From an uncultured Lachnospiraceae bacterium (GTDB taxonomy: Bacteria; Bacillota; Clostridia; Lachnospirales; Lachnospiraceae), in the NCBI GenBank assembly GCA_946549035.1, contig CAMNQH010000009.1, positions 1-64,000 of the forward strand: DNA of 64,000 bases. Direction: 5' to 3'. Each line of letters begins with the position of its first letter. Positions within the stretch are counted from its first letter, which is position 1. A program made the translations under genes and the position numbers. This document shows positions 9,540 through 18,988 of the stretch, piece by piece. A model generated the notes under the pieces. It made no database searches and was not told the DNA's origin. It worked only from the letters and a program-made list of their open reading frames with translations.

Positions 9540-9669
9540 CCCTTGTCTCGCTCTCCTTTGCATCCCTTCCGGTATCTGTACCGGCATGTTCCCAATCTGA
9601 CTTACTGTAAGCCAGGTAATCCGCCACGCTTCCTGTATGTTCGAACCGTATCCATTCCCGGTTTCTCAT
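9478..9669 (-). CDS. yqzL: YqzL-like small protein
   Basis: 63 residues. MRNREWIRFEHTGSVADYLAY matches the pattern of the YqzL family (start, W, F, T-G, Y-L), and the position between era and recO is where yqzL sits in Bacillus. An AGGGGG site lies 8 bases before the ATG. The 3' end overlaps the recO start by 62 bases, so translation is probably coupled. No biochemical role is established. Residues beyond about 45, in the overlap, are likely unconstrained. Confidence 0.7.
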   Translation of the reverse strand: MRNREWIRFEHTGSVADYLAYSKSDWEHAGTDTGRDAKESETRDGADHCAYRYGAGSYTHRGL

Positions 9670-9790
9670 GGAAATACCCCCTTGCTCTTTTGTTATATCC
9701 TGTCTATATAAATAGGATTTCCCAGGGCCCAGGGGATATACCAGATAAAAATTGGCAAATGTAACAGTTGTTTACAAAAAGACATGCTTC

Positions 9791-10705
9791 TTAGGATCGC
9801 TCCTCTTTATAACCAAAATTCTTGATTAAAAAATCACTGTCCCGCCAATCCTTTTTCACTTTTACCCAAAGCTTCAGATTCACCTTGCATTCTAACAGCC
9901 GCTCCATCTCAAACCGGGCGTTGCTTCCGATTTTTTTCAGCATATTACCGCCTTTGCCAATAATAATGCCTTTATGAGAATCTCGTTCACAGATAATTGT
10001 GGCGTCTATATCTGTAATCTTTTGGCCTGCTCCCTTCCGTTCCTTCATCCGGTCAATGGATACGGCAATTCCATGAGGAATTTCCTCCTCCAGGGCATGC
10101 AGCGCCTTCTCCCGAATCAACTCCGCCACAATCTGACGCTGCGGCTGGTCTGTCACCGTATCTTCGTCATAAAACATCGGTCCATAGGGCAGATATTTAA
10201 AAATCAAATCCGGCAAAATTTCCGTATTCTCTCCCCGCAGGGCCGACAGCGGGACAATCTCTGCAAACTCATACACCTTCCGATAGGCGTCAATGTATTC
10301 TAACACCTGCTCCTTTTTTACAGTATCCACTTTGTTGATGATAAGAATGACCGGGGTATTTACTTTTTTCAGCTTCTCTATGATGTGACGCTCTCCGGCG
10401 CCGATAAAGCTGGCGGGTTCCACCAGCCAAAGCACCAGATCTACTTCGTTTAACGCATGTTCCGCCACGTTTACCATATATTCTCCCAGCTTGTTTTTCG
10501 CTTTATGGATGCCTGGCGTATCCACAAACACAATCTGCCCCTTCTCCTCGTCTGTATAGACCGTCTGAATCCGGTTTCTGGTAGTCTGGGGTTTTTTGGA
10601 AGTAATGGCAATCTTCTGCCCGATTAAGTGGTTCATCAATGTGGATTTCCCAACATTCGGCCGCCCAATCAAAGTGACAAAACCCGATTTAAAGCTTTGA
10701 TTCAT
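9791..10705 (-). CDS. era: GTPase Era
   Basis: 304 residues. G1 GRPNVGKST (13-21), the switch region with T-T-R-N-R, G3 DTPG, G4 NKVD, and a C-terminal KH domain with the GIIIGKGGNMLKKIG loop are all present. Era binds the 3' end of 16S rRNA and helps 30S maturation. GGAGG lies four bases before the ATG. It follows the M16C protease gene by 14 bases and leads into yqzL and recO after a 121-base gap that shows no convincing promoter or terminator. Confidence 0.97.
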   Translation of the reverse strand: MNQSFKSGFVTLIGRPNVGKSTLMNHLIGQKIAITSKKPQTTRNRIQTVYTDEEKGQIVFVDTPGIHKAKNKLGEYMVNVAEHALNEVDLVLWLVEPASFIGAGERHIIEKLKKVNTPVILIINKVDTVKKEQVLEYIDAYRKVYEFAEIVPLSALRGENTEILPDLIFKYLPYGPMFYDEDTVTDQPQRQIVAELIREKALHALEEEIPHGIAVSIDRMKERKGAGQKITDIDATIICERDSHKGIIIGKGGNMLKKIGSNARFEMERLLECKVNLKLWVKVKKDWRDSDFLIKNFGYKEERS

Positions 10706-10719
10706 ACATCCTCCGTTTT

Positions 10720-13632
10720 TTAATAAAGATCCTTTAGTTCTCCAAACAGCGACGACTGTTCTTTTAATTTTTCTTCATTGCCAATCACGCAAAAGGCCTG
10801 CTGTTTCAGCATCGCCTCGATGCGGCCGGCCAGCCCCCGGATACTTTCTTCGTCTGCATCCAGCACTTCATTCCGTTCCCGCTGAAGATCCTCATAAGTC
10901 ATTCCGGTATAATAAGCGCTTATGGCCCGCATTACACGGCCGGCCGGGGTCAGAGGAATATCCATATCGCTGATGGTGCCGATAATATATTTTGTCATGT
11001 CCCGCTCCTGAACCTGGAAATTGCGAAGATATTCTACCGTCTCTTCGTACACCTGATTGGTTTTTTCCAAATTAGGATCCCGGTATGAGGTAAAAAAGCA
11101 ATCGCCTCGTCTGGTAAAACCGCTCATACAGCCGTAAGCGCCGCCTTTGACGCGAAGATTCAGCCACAGATAATCATAGCTTAATATCACTTTCAAAATC
11201 CGCAGCGCTCCGGTATATGCTCCGGCCTCTTTATAATTGCCGGCCCGGGAAACATACTGTACCTGAGAAGCATCGCAAAATCCCTCATTCACCTGTACGC
11301 ATTCCAGCTGATCGTGATGCCTTTTGACGTCATTTTTCCACAAAAGTGCAAGAAACGCCGGAAGAGTTTTCACAAATCCTTCATATCCTTCCTGACGGCA
11401 TCCCAGATTCACAATCAAATGCTCCGGGCGGAAAATCAGCCCAATCAATTCCTGAAGCTTGTCTGCCAGAGCTTCCTTCTGGTTCTCATAATCTGATTCC
11501 AGACGGCTTACCAGCCGGTAAAAATCAATACCCGCCGTCATGTCCGTATACTTGGCAAAGGGAGAGAAATAGGACATGGCCCGCACAGCGGAAACTGAAT
11601 GCCCGGAACTGCTTAAGCTCATTTGCAGCCTGGATTTAAGCTGGGCCAAAATCTCATAAATGCGCTTACTGTCCGACAGCTTTGTTTTGGCTATTATCTC
11701 TCCGGCCAGTTCCATGGCCTTGGGAAGCTTATGATAAAGAGCTTTGATTCTAAGTTCAAACTTTCGCTCAAAGTCTTCGTCTCTCATATGAGCGTAAAGT
11801 CCGATGGTATTATCAAATCCTCCCGTGTGAAGATTTATCTCATTGTCCAGCTCCTGATATCCAAACTGCTGGGTATCTACATATCCCAATACGGATTTCA
11901 AAATGCCCAGATAAGGAATGTCCTCTGCGGCCACTTCCGAAATATCAAACTCCAGATTCAAATAGGCGATTCCATTGGTTTCAATATCATGAAAGACAAT
12001 GGGCGTATCTTCCTCCCTGCGCTCCTCTATTTCAAAGTCCTCCGCCTCTCTTTTTAGATCCTCTCTGGAAAGCATAGGAATCGTCTCTAGCTCTTCCTGA
12101 GTGGAGGGTTCTTCCTGATATTCCCTCAAATGAATCGTATCACGAATCATCTGCTCTAAGGTTTCCTGAGAAAGGGTTTTCTTATAGGCTTCCAGCTCTT
12201 CTGCCAATTCTTTCTCTTTTCTGGCATTCAGTCCCCGCTCCGGCTCAATGATAACAACGGATTTGTGCGTATTATGCAAAAGATACGTTTCCACCAGCTT
12301 CTCATAATAATCCGTCTCTACCTGCTTCTTTAACCATTCAATGACTTTCAGTGATTCCAAGTGGACAAAGGGGCGCTTCTCATCGTACAGCCAGCTGTCC
12401 AGACTTAAAATCCCGTACATCAACCCCTTAGGGAACTGTCCGAAATCCGCCTCCCGGTATTTAAACTCCATACTGTTTAACCCCGCCAAAAGGGCTTTCT
12501 TGGAAATGCCTTTCTCAACCTGTTCCCCAAGCACACGCTGAATGATCTCTAGGAACTCCTCCTTTTTCTCAGGATTGCTGTTCTTTGCAATAATAGAAAA
12601 TACAGGCTGATACGTCCCTCCTCCATAGGAGCTCATAATATCCTTGGCTATCCCGGCATCCAAAAGAGCTTGTTTCAAAGGCGCCCCCGGAGCTCCTAAC
12701 AACGCGTAATCCAACACATCAAAAGCTACATAGAGCTTTTCATTTAAAACGGTGTCCACAGCGTAATTACAGGACAAATACGTATTGTCTTGTTCCTCTT
12801 CCCCGCTGGCAATGGAATAGGATCTCTTAAGCTCCACGGGTTCTGTAAAAGGCTCCTGGCTCTTCACCTCAGAGTCTACTGCTGCTGCTTCAAACCGGCT
12901 CAAATATTCCTGGTCTATCCAATTGAGCTTTTCTTCCATATCCATATCCCCATACAGATAAATATAGGAATTGGAAGGATGGTAATATCTCCCATGAAAC
13001 GCCAGAAACTCCTCGTAAGACAGCTTGGGAATCTCCTGGGGATCGCCTCCGGATTCGTAACGATAAGAAGTATCCGGAAACAGACTATTTAAAATCTGCC
13101 GGTCCAACACTCCCTCGGGAGAAGAAAAGGCTCCTTTCATCTCATTATATACGACTCCGTTCAAGGTGACAGGCCCATCCAGCTCCTCCAGCTCGTAATG
13201 CCATCCTTCCTGCTGAAAAATCTCTTTTCTACTGTAAATATTCGGATAAAATACAGCGTCCAGATACACATGCATCAGATTCTGAAAATCCACATCATTT
13301 AAACTGGCCACCGGATAGATGGTTTTATCAGGATACGTCACTGCGTTCAAAAAGGTGTTTAAGGAGCCTTTCACCAATTCCACAAAAGGATCCTTTGCCG
13401 GAAAGCATTTTGAGCCGCACAATACCGTATGCTCCACAATATGCGCCGCTCCGGTGCTGTCGATGGACGGCGTACGGAATCCGATATAAAACACCTTATT
13501 CTTATCGTCATTTAAAACCAGACAAACATGAGCCCCGGTCTTCTTATGGCGCAGAACATACCCCTGAGAGTGAATATCCAAAAGCTGCTGCTGTCCAATC
13601 AGCTCATATCCTTTACAGTTTTCCATTTTCAT
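10720..13632 (-). CDS. M16C family zinc metallopeptidase (PreP/Cym1-like)
   Basis: About 970 residues. The inverted zinc motif HXXEH occurs as HIVEHTVLCGS (His about 64, Glu 67, His 68), followed by the M16C signature FPAKDPFVELVKGSL and NAVTYPDKTIYP. The family degrades unstructured peptides inside a closed chamber; no signal peptide is visible, so it should act in the cytoplasm. Several in-frame ATGs exist; I prefer 13632, which has GGAGG 11 bases upstream, over the track start at 13713, which lies in the cold-shock terminator region. It is the first gene of a probable operon with era, yqzL and recO. Confidence 0.92.
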   Translation of the reverse strand: MKMENCKGYELIGQQQLLDIHSQGYVLRHKKTGAHVCLVLNDDKNKVFYIGFRTPSIDSTGAAHIVEHTVLCGSKCFPAKDPFVELVKGSLNTFLNAVTYPDKTIYPVASLNDVDFQNLMHVYLDAVFYPNIYSRKEIFQQEGWHYELEELDGPVTLNGVVYNEMKGAFSSPEGVLDRQILNSLFPDTSYRYESGGDPQEIPKLSYEEFLAFHGRYYHPSNSYIYLYGDMDMEEKLNWIDQEYLSRFEAAAVDSEVKSQEPFTEPVELKRSYSIASGEEEQDNTYLSCNYAVDTVLNEKLYVAFDVLDYALLGAPGAPLKQALLDAGIAKDIMSSYGGGTYQPVFSIIAKNSNPEKKEEFLEIIQRVLGEQVEKGISKKALLAGLNSMEFKYREADFGQFPKGLMYGILSLDSWLYDEKRPFVHLESLKVIEWLKKQVETDYYEKLVETYLLHNTHKSVVIIEPERGLNARKEKELAEELEAYKKTLSQETLEQMIRDTIHLREYQEEPSTQEELETIPMLSREDLKREAEDFEIEERREEDTPIVFHDIETNGIAYLNLEFDISEVAAEDIPYLGILKSVLGYVDTQQFGYQELDNEINLHTGGFDNTIGLYAHMRDEDFERKFELRIKALYHKLPKAMELAGEIIAKTKLSDSKRIYEILAQLKSRLQMSLSSSGHSVSAVRAMSYFSPFAKYTDMTAGIDFYRLVSRLESDYENQKEALADKLQELIGLIFRPEHLIVNLGCRQEGYEGFVKTLPAFLALLWKNDVKRHHDQLECVQVNEGFCDASQVQYVSRAGNYKEAGAYTGALRILKVILSYDYLWLNLRVKGGAYGCMSGFTRRGDCFFTSYRDPNLEKTNQVYEETVEYLRNFQVQERDMTKYIIGTISDMDIPLTPAGRVMRAISAYYTGMTYEDLQRERNEVLDADEESIRGLAGRIEAMLKQQAFCVIGNEEKLKEQSSLFGELKDLY

Positions 13633-13700
13633 AGATTCGTTTTCCTCCATATAAAAAGTATCATTCCAAAGAGCCTTTTCATTTCTGCTATGATGGCAAA

Positions 13701-13727
13701 GAGGCTGTCCCAATCTGAGACAACCTC
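13701..13727 (-). terminator. Probable terminator of the cold-shock gene
   Basis: Stem GAGG-C-TGTC/GACA-A-CCTC with one mismatch, 36 bases past the csp stop on the minus strand. The following T-tract is short (CTCTTTGCC), so strength is uncertain. Confidence 0.5.
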
Positions 13728-13762
13728 CTGGTATTTATTCCTTATGAAAATAGCCCTTTGAA

Positions 13763-13966
13763 TTATGCCATACGAACAACGTTAGCAGCCTGAGGTCCTT
13801 TTTCACCTTCTACGACTTCAAATTCCACTGCTTCTCCATCTTTTAATTCTTTGAACCCTTCCATGTTCAATGCGGAAAAATGAACAAAGACGTCTTTCCC
13901 CTCCGCATCTGAAATAAATCCATACCCTTTCTTGGCATTAAACCATTTCACCGTTCCCTGTTGCAT
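13763..13966 (-). CDS. cspA: Cold-shock protein, CspA family
   Basis: 67 residues, exactly the family size. RNP1 KGYGFI and RNP2 VFVHF are intact in a single OB-fold that binds single-stranded RNA and DNA and melts mRNA structure. The ATG at 13966 follows GAGGAGG; the track's extra 13 N-terminal residues come from the leader. It is a single-gene unit with its own promoter and terminator. Confidence 0.95.
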   Translation of the reverse strand: MQQGTVKWFNAKKGYGFISDAEGKDVFVHFSALNMEGFKELKDGEAVEFEVVEGEKGPQAANVVRMA

Positions 13967-14021
13967 AAAACCTGCCTCCTCAATACATTGGAAAATGTCG
14001 GGCAACGCCCACTACACTTTA

Positions 14022-14050
14022 ACCCTAGCACAATTTCCTGCATTTGTCAA
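14022..14050 (-). promoter_or_regulatory. Probable promoter for the cold-shock gene
   Basis: Minus strand perfect TTGACA overlapping the mscS stop codon, 17-base spacer, weak TAGGGT. The leader to the ATG would be about 50 bases. The poor -10 box lowers confidence. Confidence 0.4.
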
Positions 14051-14958
14051 TGCACGGTGTCGGTTTTTATGGAAACTTCCAACTGATTATACGGAATTTC
14101 GACACCATTCTCCTCCAGAGCATATTTCACTTCTTCGGTCAAATGCCATTTCACCGCCCAGTAATCTTCTGTACGCACCCAAAGACGGCATCCCACCTTC
14201 ACGCTGCTCTCTCCCAACTCCTGAACAAATACCATCATCTCCTCCTGGGGTAACCGCCGCTTTTCCTCCTCCAGAAGACGTCTAAGAATTTCTTTCACCT
14301 GTCTGATATTTGCCTGGTACGACACTCCCACATAGATATCTACCCTGCGTTTCTCCTGATGGGTCACATTGGTCAGGCTGCTGTTGGCCAATGTGCCGTT
14401 GGGAATGATGACGAGCTGATTATCCGGCGTGGTTAGAATGGTATAAAACAATTGAATTTCTGTTACGGTCCCTTCATTTTTCTGGCTGTCCTCAATAATA
14501 TAATCCCCAACTTTAAATGGTTTTATTACAAGAATTAAAACCCCGCCTGCAAAATTAGCCAAGCTTCCCTGTACCGCCAGACCAATGGCCAGACCTGCGG
14601 AGCCTAAGATTGCTACCACAGAAGCCGCAGACACTCCGAACCAGCTTAAAATTAACATAACCAGACAAAAATAAAGCCCCGCTTTTGTAAAAGAATCCAA
14701 AAACTGCTTTACACCTTCCTCCGCACCAGAGCGTTCCAGAAAGCGGCGCAAGAGCTTCCGCAGGAATTTTATGATCCGTACCCCCAAAAGATATAACAGA
14801 AATGCCAGCAGTACTTTAATGCCAAAATTTACAATATCCGGCACCAATCCTTTGAAAAATTCCTTCACCTGATCCGGATCGGCCTGCTGTACCTGCTTTG
14901 ACACCTCCTGAAGCGTTTCAAGGTCAGACTTCACGTCCATTCCCAATATCCGATACAT
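14047..14958 (-). CDS. mscS: Small-conductance mechanosensitive channel, MscS family
   Basis: 303 residues. Three hydrophobic segments lie in the N-terminal half (about 30-55, 75-105, 110-140); the last contains the pore-helix pattern AILGSAGLAIGLAVQGSLANFAGG with the alternating Gly and Ala typical of MscS. The soluble beta domain follows (PFKVGDYI, then IIPNGTLANSSLTN). The channel opens under membrane tension to release solutes after osmotic downshock. AAGGAAGGAG precedes the ATG. Confidence 0.93.
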   Translation of the reverse strand: MYRILGMDVKSDLETLQEVSKQVQQADPDQVKEFFKGLVPDIVNFGIKVLLAFLLYLLGVRIIKFLRKLLRRFLERSGAEEGVKQFLDSFTKAGLYFCLVMLILSWFGVSAASVVAILGSAGLAIGLAVQGSLANFAGGVLILVIKPFKVGDYIIEDSQKNEGTVTEIQLFYTILTTPDNQLVIIPNGTLANSSLTNVTHQEKRRVDIYVGVSYQANIRQVKEILRRLLEEEKRRLPQEEMMVFVQELGESSVKVGCRLWVRTEDYWAVKWHLTEEVKYALEENGVEIPYNQLEVSIKTDTVH

Positions 14959-14969
14959 CCTTCTCCTTC

Positions 14970-15028
14970 CTTTCTATAACTGGTGTATAAACAACCTTCT
15001 TCTTTCTATATCTGGTGTATAAACAACC
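14970..15028. repeat. Two-copy tandem repeat covering the 3' end of the DUF1015 gene
   Basis: Two 27-base copies (14970-14996 and 15002-15028) with period 32, differing by one base (CTTTCTATAA versus CTTTCTATAT, then CTGGTGTATAAACAACC in both). Copy two encodes the last residues of the DUF1015 protein (F-I-H-Q-I-stop); copy one lies just beyond the stop. A local duplication of the gene end. Confidence 0.85.
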
Positions 15029-16241
15029 CGCTTCTAAGCTTTGGTTCAAACCAGGTTGATTTTGGCGGCATCAACATTCCGGCATCCGCTACGGCAAATA
15101 ATTCTTGAATGGACGTAGGGTACATGGCAAATGCAACGGCACAATCCTCCCTGGTCCTTTTTTCCAGCTCCACCAGTCCCCGGATGCCTCCTATAAAATC
15201 AATCCGCGCCTCCAGGCGGGGATCCACAATGCCCAGCACCGGCTTTAGAAGCTTTTCCTGAAGGATCGACACATCCAGTCCCTCCACCGGGTCGCGGCTT
15301 TCGTCTTCTGGACGAATCCGGCACAAATACCAGTTTCCCTCCAGTAGCATGGAAAATTCTCCTTTTTTCTCTGGCCTTAGGGCCTCCTTCTTTGGGGAAA
15401 ACACGTCAAACCGCTCCCGTACTTTTTGCAAAAATTCTTCTGCTGTGTACCCGTTTAAATCCTTCACAACACGATTATAGTCTAAGATTTTAAGCTGATC
15501 ATCCGGAAACAGTACGGACAAAAAGTAATTAAACTCTTCTGTTCCATTATAATCCGGATGCTGCTTTCGGCGCATCAGCCCCACCTTTACGGCAGACGAC
15601 GCCCGATGATGTCCATCGGCAATATAAATTTCCTTCATCCCTTGAAAAGTTTCCTGAATGGCTGTAATCCATTCTTTTTTACGAATCACAAATACTCTGT
15701 GGCGAATTCCGTCTTCTGAGGTAAAATCATAAACCGGCGGCTCATGTTTCGCCTCGTTTACAATCTGGCGAATGCATTCCCTGGAACGATATGCCAGAAA
15801 AATAGGCCCCGTCTGAGCTCTGCAGCTATCCACGTGGCGAATCCGGTCCTGCTCCTTCTCTTCCCTGGTATTTTCATGCTTTTTGATTACATTGTTTAAG
15901 TAATCGTCAATGGCGGCGCAGGCCACCAGCCCGTCCTGCACTCTTCCTGCCATTGTAAGCTCATATATATAATAATATGCTTCCTTCTCCTGGATAAAAT
16001 CCCCCTGTTCCACCATTTCCCAGAGAAGATCATGAGCCCTTTGATAGACACAGTCCTCATACATTCCCACGCTGTCTGGGAAAAAAGTTTCCGCCCGGTC
16101 AATCCGCAAAAAGGACAGGGGTTCTTTGTCCGTTTCTTGTTTTGCTTCTCTTCGGTTATATATGTCATAGGGCAGCGCCGCAATCCTAGACGCCTTCTCC
16201 GCCGTGGGACGGATACATATAAAAGGTTTTATCTCTGCCAT
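15006..16241 (-). CDS. DUF1015 family protein
   Basis: 411 residues, soluble. The start MAEIKPFICIRPTAEKASRIAALPYD and the later IADGHHRASSA segment are the recognisable DUF1015 signatures. The family often sits beside serA and serC in Clostridia, and here those genes begin 1.6 kb away, past a plus-strand HD gene. No enzymatic activity is established; the conserved D-G-H-H-R motif could be catalytic or metal-binding (inference). The 3' end is part of a local tandem duplication. Confidence 0.85.
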   Translation of the reverse strand: MAEIKPFICIRPTAEKASRIAALPYDIYNRREAKQETDKEPLSFLRIDRAETFFPDSVGMYEDCVYQRAHDLLWEMVEQGDFIQEKEAYYYIYELTMAGRVQDGLVACAAIDDYLNNVIKKHENTREEKEQDRIRHVDSCRAQTGPIFLAYRSRECIRQIVNEAKHEPPVYDFTSEDGIRHRVFVIRKKEWITAIQETFQGMKEIYIADGHHRASSAVKVGLMRRKQHPDYNGTEEFNYFLSVLFPDDQLKILDYNRVVKDLNGYTAEEFLQKVRERFDVFSPKKEALRPEKKGEFSMLLEGNWYLCRIRPEDESRDPVEGLDVSILQEKLLKPVLGIVDPRLEARIDFIGGIRGLVELEKRTREDCAVAFAMYPTSIQELFAVADAGMLMPPKSTWFEPKLRSGLFIHQI

Positions 16242-16348
16242 TCTTTTGTCTGCCTTTCTTTTATAGTTTCACCATGTGATACCGCTGTTTGCACCTTTTT
16301 CTAAGAACAATCATGGCCTGATAACAGTGTACCACACTTTTTCAGTCA

Positions 16349-16377
16349 TTGACACCGGAATTCAATTTATTTATAAT
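16349..16377 (+). promoter_or_regulatory. Consensus sigma-A promoter for the HD-domain gene
   Basis: Perfect TTGACA, 17-base spacer, perfect TATAAT. The start point would be about 16 bases before the ATG, leaving room for little more than the GGAGGTGA ribosome-binding site. Confidence 0.88.
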
Positions 16378-16399
16378 AAAATTATGGAGGTGACAGCCT

Positions 16400-17677
16400 A
16401 TGAACCGTCAACAATTCATACATGTAATCGATGTTTTAAGACATGCCTTCGGATACCAGAATCCGCGCCTGATTCACCATGGGGAGCGGGTCGCTTACAT
16501 CCTCTGGAAAATGTTAGAGGATTGCGAGGATTATACCGGAAAAGAAAAACAAAATATTTTCCTGCTGGGACTGCTGCATGATATCGGCGCATATGCAGAC
16601 GAGGAAATTGACAAGATGCTTTCCGACGATGCCTTAGATACCATGGAGCATTCCATCTTCGGATATCTTCTGCTGAAAAAATTTTCTCCTCTGTCCGAAT
16701 ATGCAGATTGTATTTTATATCACCACAACCATACCGCCCAATATTACCCTGTCCCTTTAAGCCAACGGCACCGGGAAATTGCCAGGATGATTCATATGGC
16801 CGACCGTATCGACGCATGTATGATTCGTGAGGGAAGCGAGGCTGTGGCGCCTTTCCTGGAATCTCAGGAGGCCTGCGGATTGTTTTCGAAAAAAGATACC
16901 GCCTTGTTCTGGGCAGGCTGCCGGACTCATCACATTCAAAAGCAGCTTACCTCCATGGCCTATCTGGAACAATTGGATGAGTACACCAGGAAAGAATTAA
17001 GGCTGTCTGAAAAAGAGACCCGGGACTACCTTATGACATACTTAAACTCCATTGATTTTCGGAACGACTATACCGCGTTGCATACTCGATATGCGTTGCT
17101 TTTGTGTACAAATTTTACGAAAGAGCTTCACCTTGCAGAAAACACCTGCAAAATTGCCCGATTCGGCGCCATGCTTCACTGCATCGGCAAGACCGCGGTT
17201 CCTTTTGAACTCAACTCTCCAGTAGAGTTCAAAGAATTTTTGAAGAGACTGTACCACTCTTCCGTTTTTGAAGTTACCCATGGTATCTTAGCAGAAAGCA
17301 TCTCCCAGCCCCTTCTCTTTACGGTGGAACAATCCTTCCGGCTTATGGAATGTTTTCTGGGAAATACGCGTATTTCTTTTTCCCCGTCTCCTCCTGCCGA
17401 GATTATTGCATTGTCCTATTGTCTCAGCAGCAATTGGAACCATCAGACCAACACCGGATATCTGGGAAAAAAACAGTTGATGACATACATTCGCCAGAAA
17501 TACGATTCCTGTGGGCTGGAAGATTCCGTTCTTCAGGCATTGGACAAGCATTACAATGAAATCGTATCCCAGACTCAGATTGCAGCCCTCACGGCAAAAG
17601 AAGAGTATGAACAGATGATTCACGAAATGCGTGGACTGCAGGTGATTTTGGAGCACTATAATAAGAAGTATCTCTGA
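16400..17677 (+). CDS. HD-domain phosphohydrolase-like protein, possibly with a degenerate second HD domain
   Basis: 425 residues, no signal peptide or membrane segment. An HD domain lies near the N-terminus: HHGERVAYIL (His 26/27), LLGLLHDIGAYADEE (His 60-Asp 61), EHSIFG, and YHHNH, an arrangement typical of metal-dependent phosphohydrolases. A second region (about 230-270, FGAMLHCIGKTAVPFE) resembles an HD core with the Asp changed to Cys. No GYP motif is present, so I do not call it a cyclic di-GMP phosphodiesterase. The gene stands alone on the plus strand with a consensus promoter and a strong terminator. Substrate unknown. Confidence 0.8.
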   Translation: MNRQQFIHVIDVLRHAFGYQNPRLIHHGERVAYILWKMLEDCEDYTGKEKQNIFLLGLLHDIGAYADEEIDKMLSDDALDTMEHSIFGYLLLKKFSPLSEYADCILYHHNHTAQYYPVPLSQRHREIARMIHMADRIDACMIREGSEAVAPFLESQEACGLFSKKDTALFWAGCRTHHIQKQLTSMAYLEQLDEYTRKELRLSEKETRDYLMTYLNSIDFRNDYTALHTRYALLLCTNFTKELHLAENTCKIARFGAMLHCIGKTAVPFELNSPVEFKEFLKRLYHSSVFEVTHGILAESISQPLLFTVEQSFRLMECFLGNTRISFSPSPPAEIIALSYCLSSNWNHQTNTGYLGKKQLMTYIRQKYDSCGLEDSVLQALDKHYNEIVSQTQIAALTAKEEYEQMIHEMRGLQVILEHYNKKYL

Positions 17678-17742
17678 CGTAACAATTTAGCCTGCGGCCT
17701 CACTGTTACGCTCTGATCAAATAAATTTGAGGTGAAATAATA

Positions 17743-17777
17743 AAAGGAACCTGACAAAATTTCCGTCAGGTTCCTTT
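17743..17777. terminator. Strong bidirectional terminator between the HD gene and serA
   Basis: 13-bp perfect stem AAAGGAACCTGAC/GTCAGGTTCCTTT with a 9-base loop, A-rich on one side and T-rich on the other, between convergent genes. A weaker CGTAACA/TGTTACG pair precedes it at about 17678-17711. Confidence 0.93.
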
Positions 17778-17824
17778 ATTCCGTTTAAAAAAACATTTCT
17801 TCTGAATCCAAATACTTTTTTCTT

Positions 17825-18988
17825 TTATTTAATCACTCTTACCCTAAGCACCCCAGGAATGGCCTTTAAAGACTCCACCACTTCCGGCGTAACCGATGCT
17901 TCCAGATCCAACAGGGAATATGCGTAATCTCCCCGGCTCTTATTGGTCATATCGGAGATATTGATATCTGCATCCCCCATCACTGCAGAATACTTACCAA
18001 TAATACCCTTGATATTCTTATGCAGCACCGCTACTCTGGCAGGCATATGGCATATTCCCATATCGCAGTTGGGATAATTCACAGAATTTTTGATATTACC
18101 ATTCTCCAGATAATCCATGACTTCCTCTATTGCCATTCTCGCACAGTTGTCCTCGGATTCCTCCGTGGATGCGCCCAAATGGGGAATCACAATAACGCCT
18201 TCTGCTCCTGCCACTGTAGGATTTGGAAAATCTGTCACATACTTCCTTACTTTTTTGGCCTTCAATGCCAAAAGCATTGCCTCTTCATCTACCAGAAGAT
18301 CTCTTGCAAAATTTAATACTACCGCGCCTTCCTTCATCTGATTGAACGCATCCTCATTGATCATCTTCTTGGTTTCATCCATTAAAGGCACATGAATGGT
18401 AATATAATCGCAATTTGCATAAATTTCCTCTGCGGAATTGGCGTGCTTAATGCTGCGGGACAATTCCCACGCCGCCTTTACGGAGACATAAGGATCATAT
18501 CCATATACTTCCATTCCAAGATGGGTCGCAGCGTTGGCTACTTTTACGCCGATGGCTCCAAGGCCGATAACGCCAAGCTTTTTGCCGGAAAGCTCATTGC
18601 CGGCATACTGCTTTTTCTGCTTCTCCGCCATCTTGGCAATCTCTGCTTCCTGGCTGTTTTCCTTCACCCATTGGATGCCGCCCACCACGTCTCTGGCAGC
18701 CAGCAGCATTCCGGCCAATACCAGCTCTTTCACGCCGTTGGCGTTGGCGCCGGGAGTGTTGAACACCACGATACCTTCTTGGGCGCAACGTTCCAGGGGA
18801 ATATTATTGACTCCCGCTCCTGCCCTGGCAATGGCGTCCAGCCCCTCTGAGAATTCCAGCTCGTGCATTGCTGCGCTTCTCACCAGCACAGCCTGGGCAT
18901 TGGCCATATCCTCTGTTTTCGTGTAATTTTCATTCAGCAATTCCAATCCAACCGGTGAAATCGGATTCAGGCAATGGTATTGATACAT
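17825..18988 (-). CDS. serA: D-3-phosphoglycerate dehydrogenase
   Basis: 387 residues, the short form. The NAD-binding Rossmann loop is VIGLGAIGVKVANAA; the catalytic Arg lies in NFARD and the catalytic His in PHLGASTEESEDN. The C-terminal 75 residues form an ACT domain (RGDYAYSLLDLE...), the usual site of serine feedback. It oxidises 3-phosphoglycerate to phosphohydroxypyruvate, the first step to serine. The start overlaps the serC stop (TAATG), indicating translational coupling. Confidence 0.96.
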   Translation of the reverse strand: MYQYHCLNPISPVGLELLNENYTKTEDMANAQAVLVRSAAMHELEFSEGLDAIARAGAGVNNIPLERCAQEGIVVFNTPGANANGVKELVLAGMLLAARDVVGGIQWVKENSQEAEIAKMAEKQKKQYAGNELSGKKLGVIGLGAIGVKVANAATHLGMEVYGYDPYVSVKAAWELSRSIKHANSAEEIYANCDYITIHVPLMDETKKMINEDAFNQMKEGAVVLNFARDLLVDEEAMLLALKAKKVRKYVTDFPNPTVAGAEGVIVIPHLGASTEESEDNCARMAIEEVMDYLENGNIKNSVNYPNCDMGICHMPARVAVLHKNIKGIIGKYSAVMGDADINISDMTNKSRGDYAYSLLDLEASVTPEVVESLKAIPGVLRVRVIK

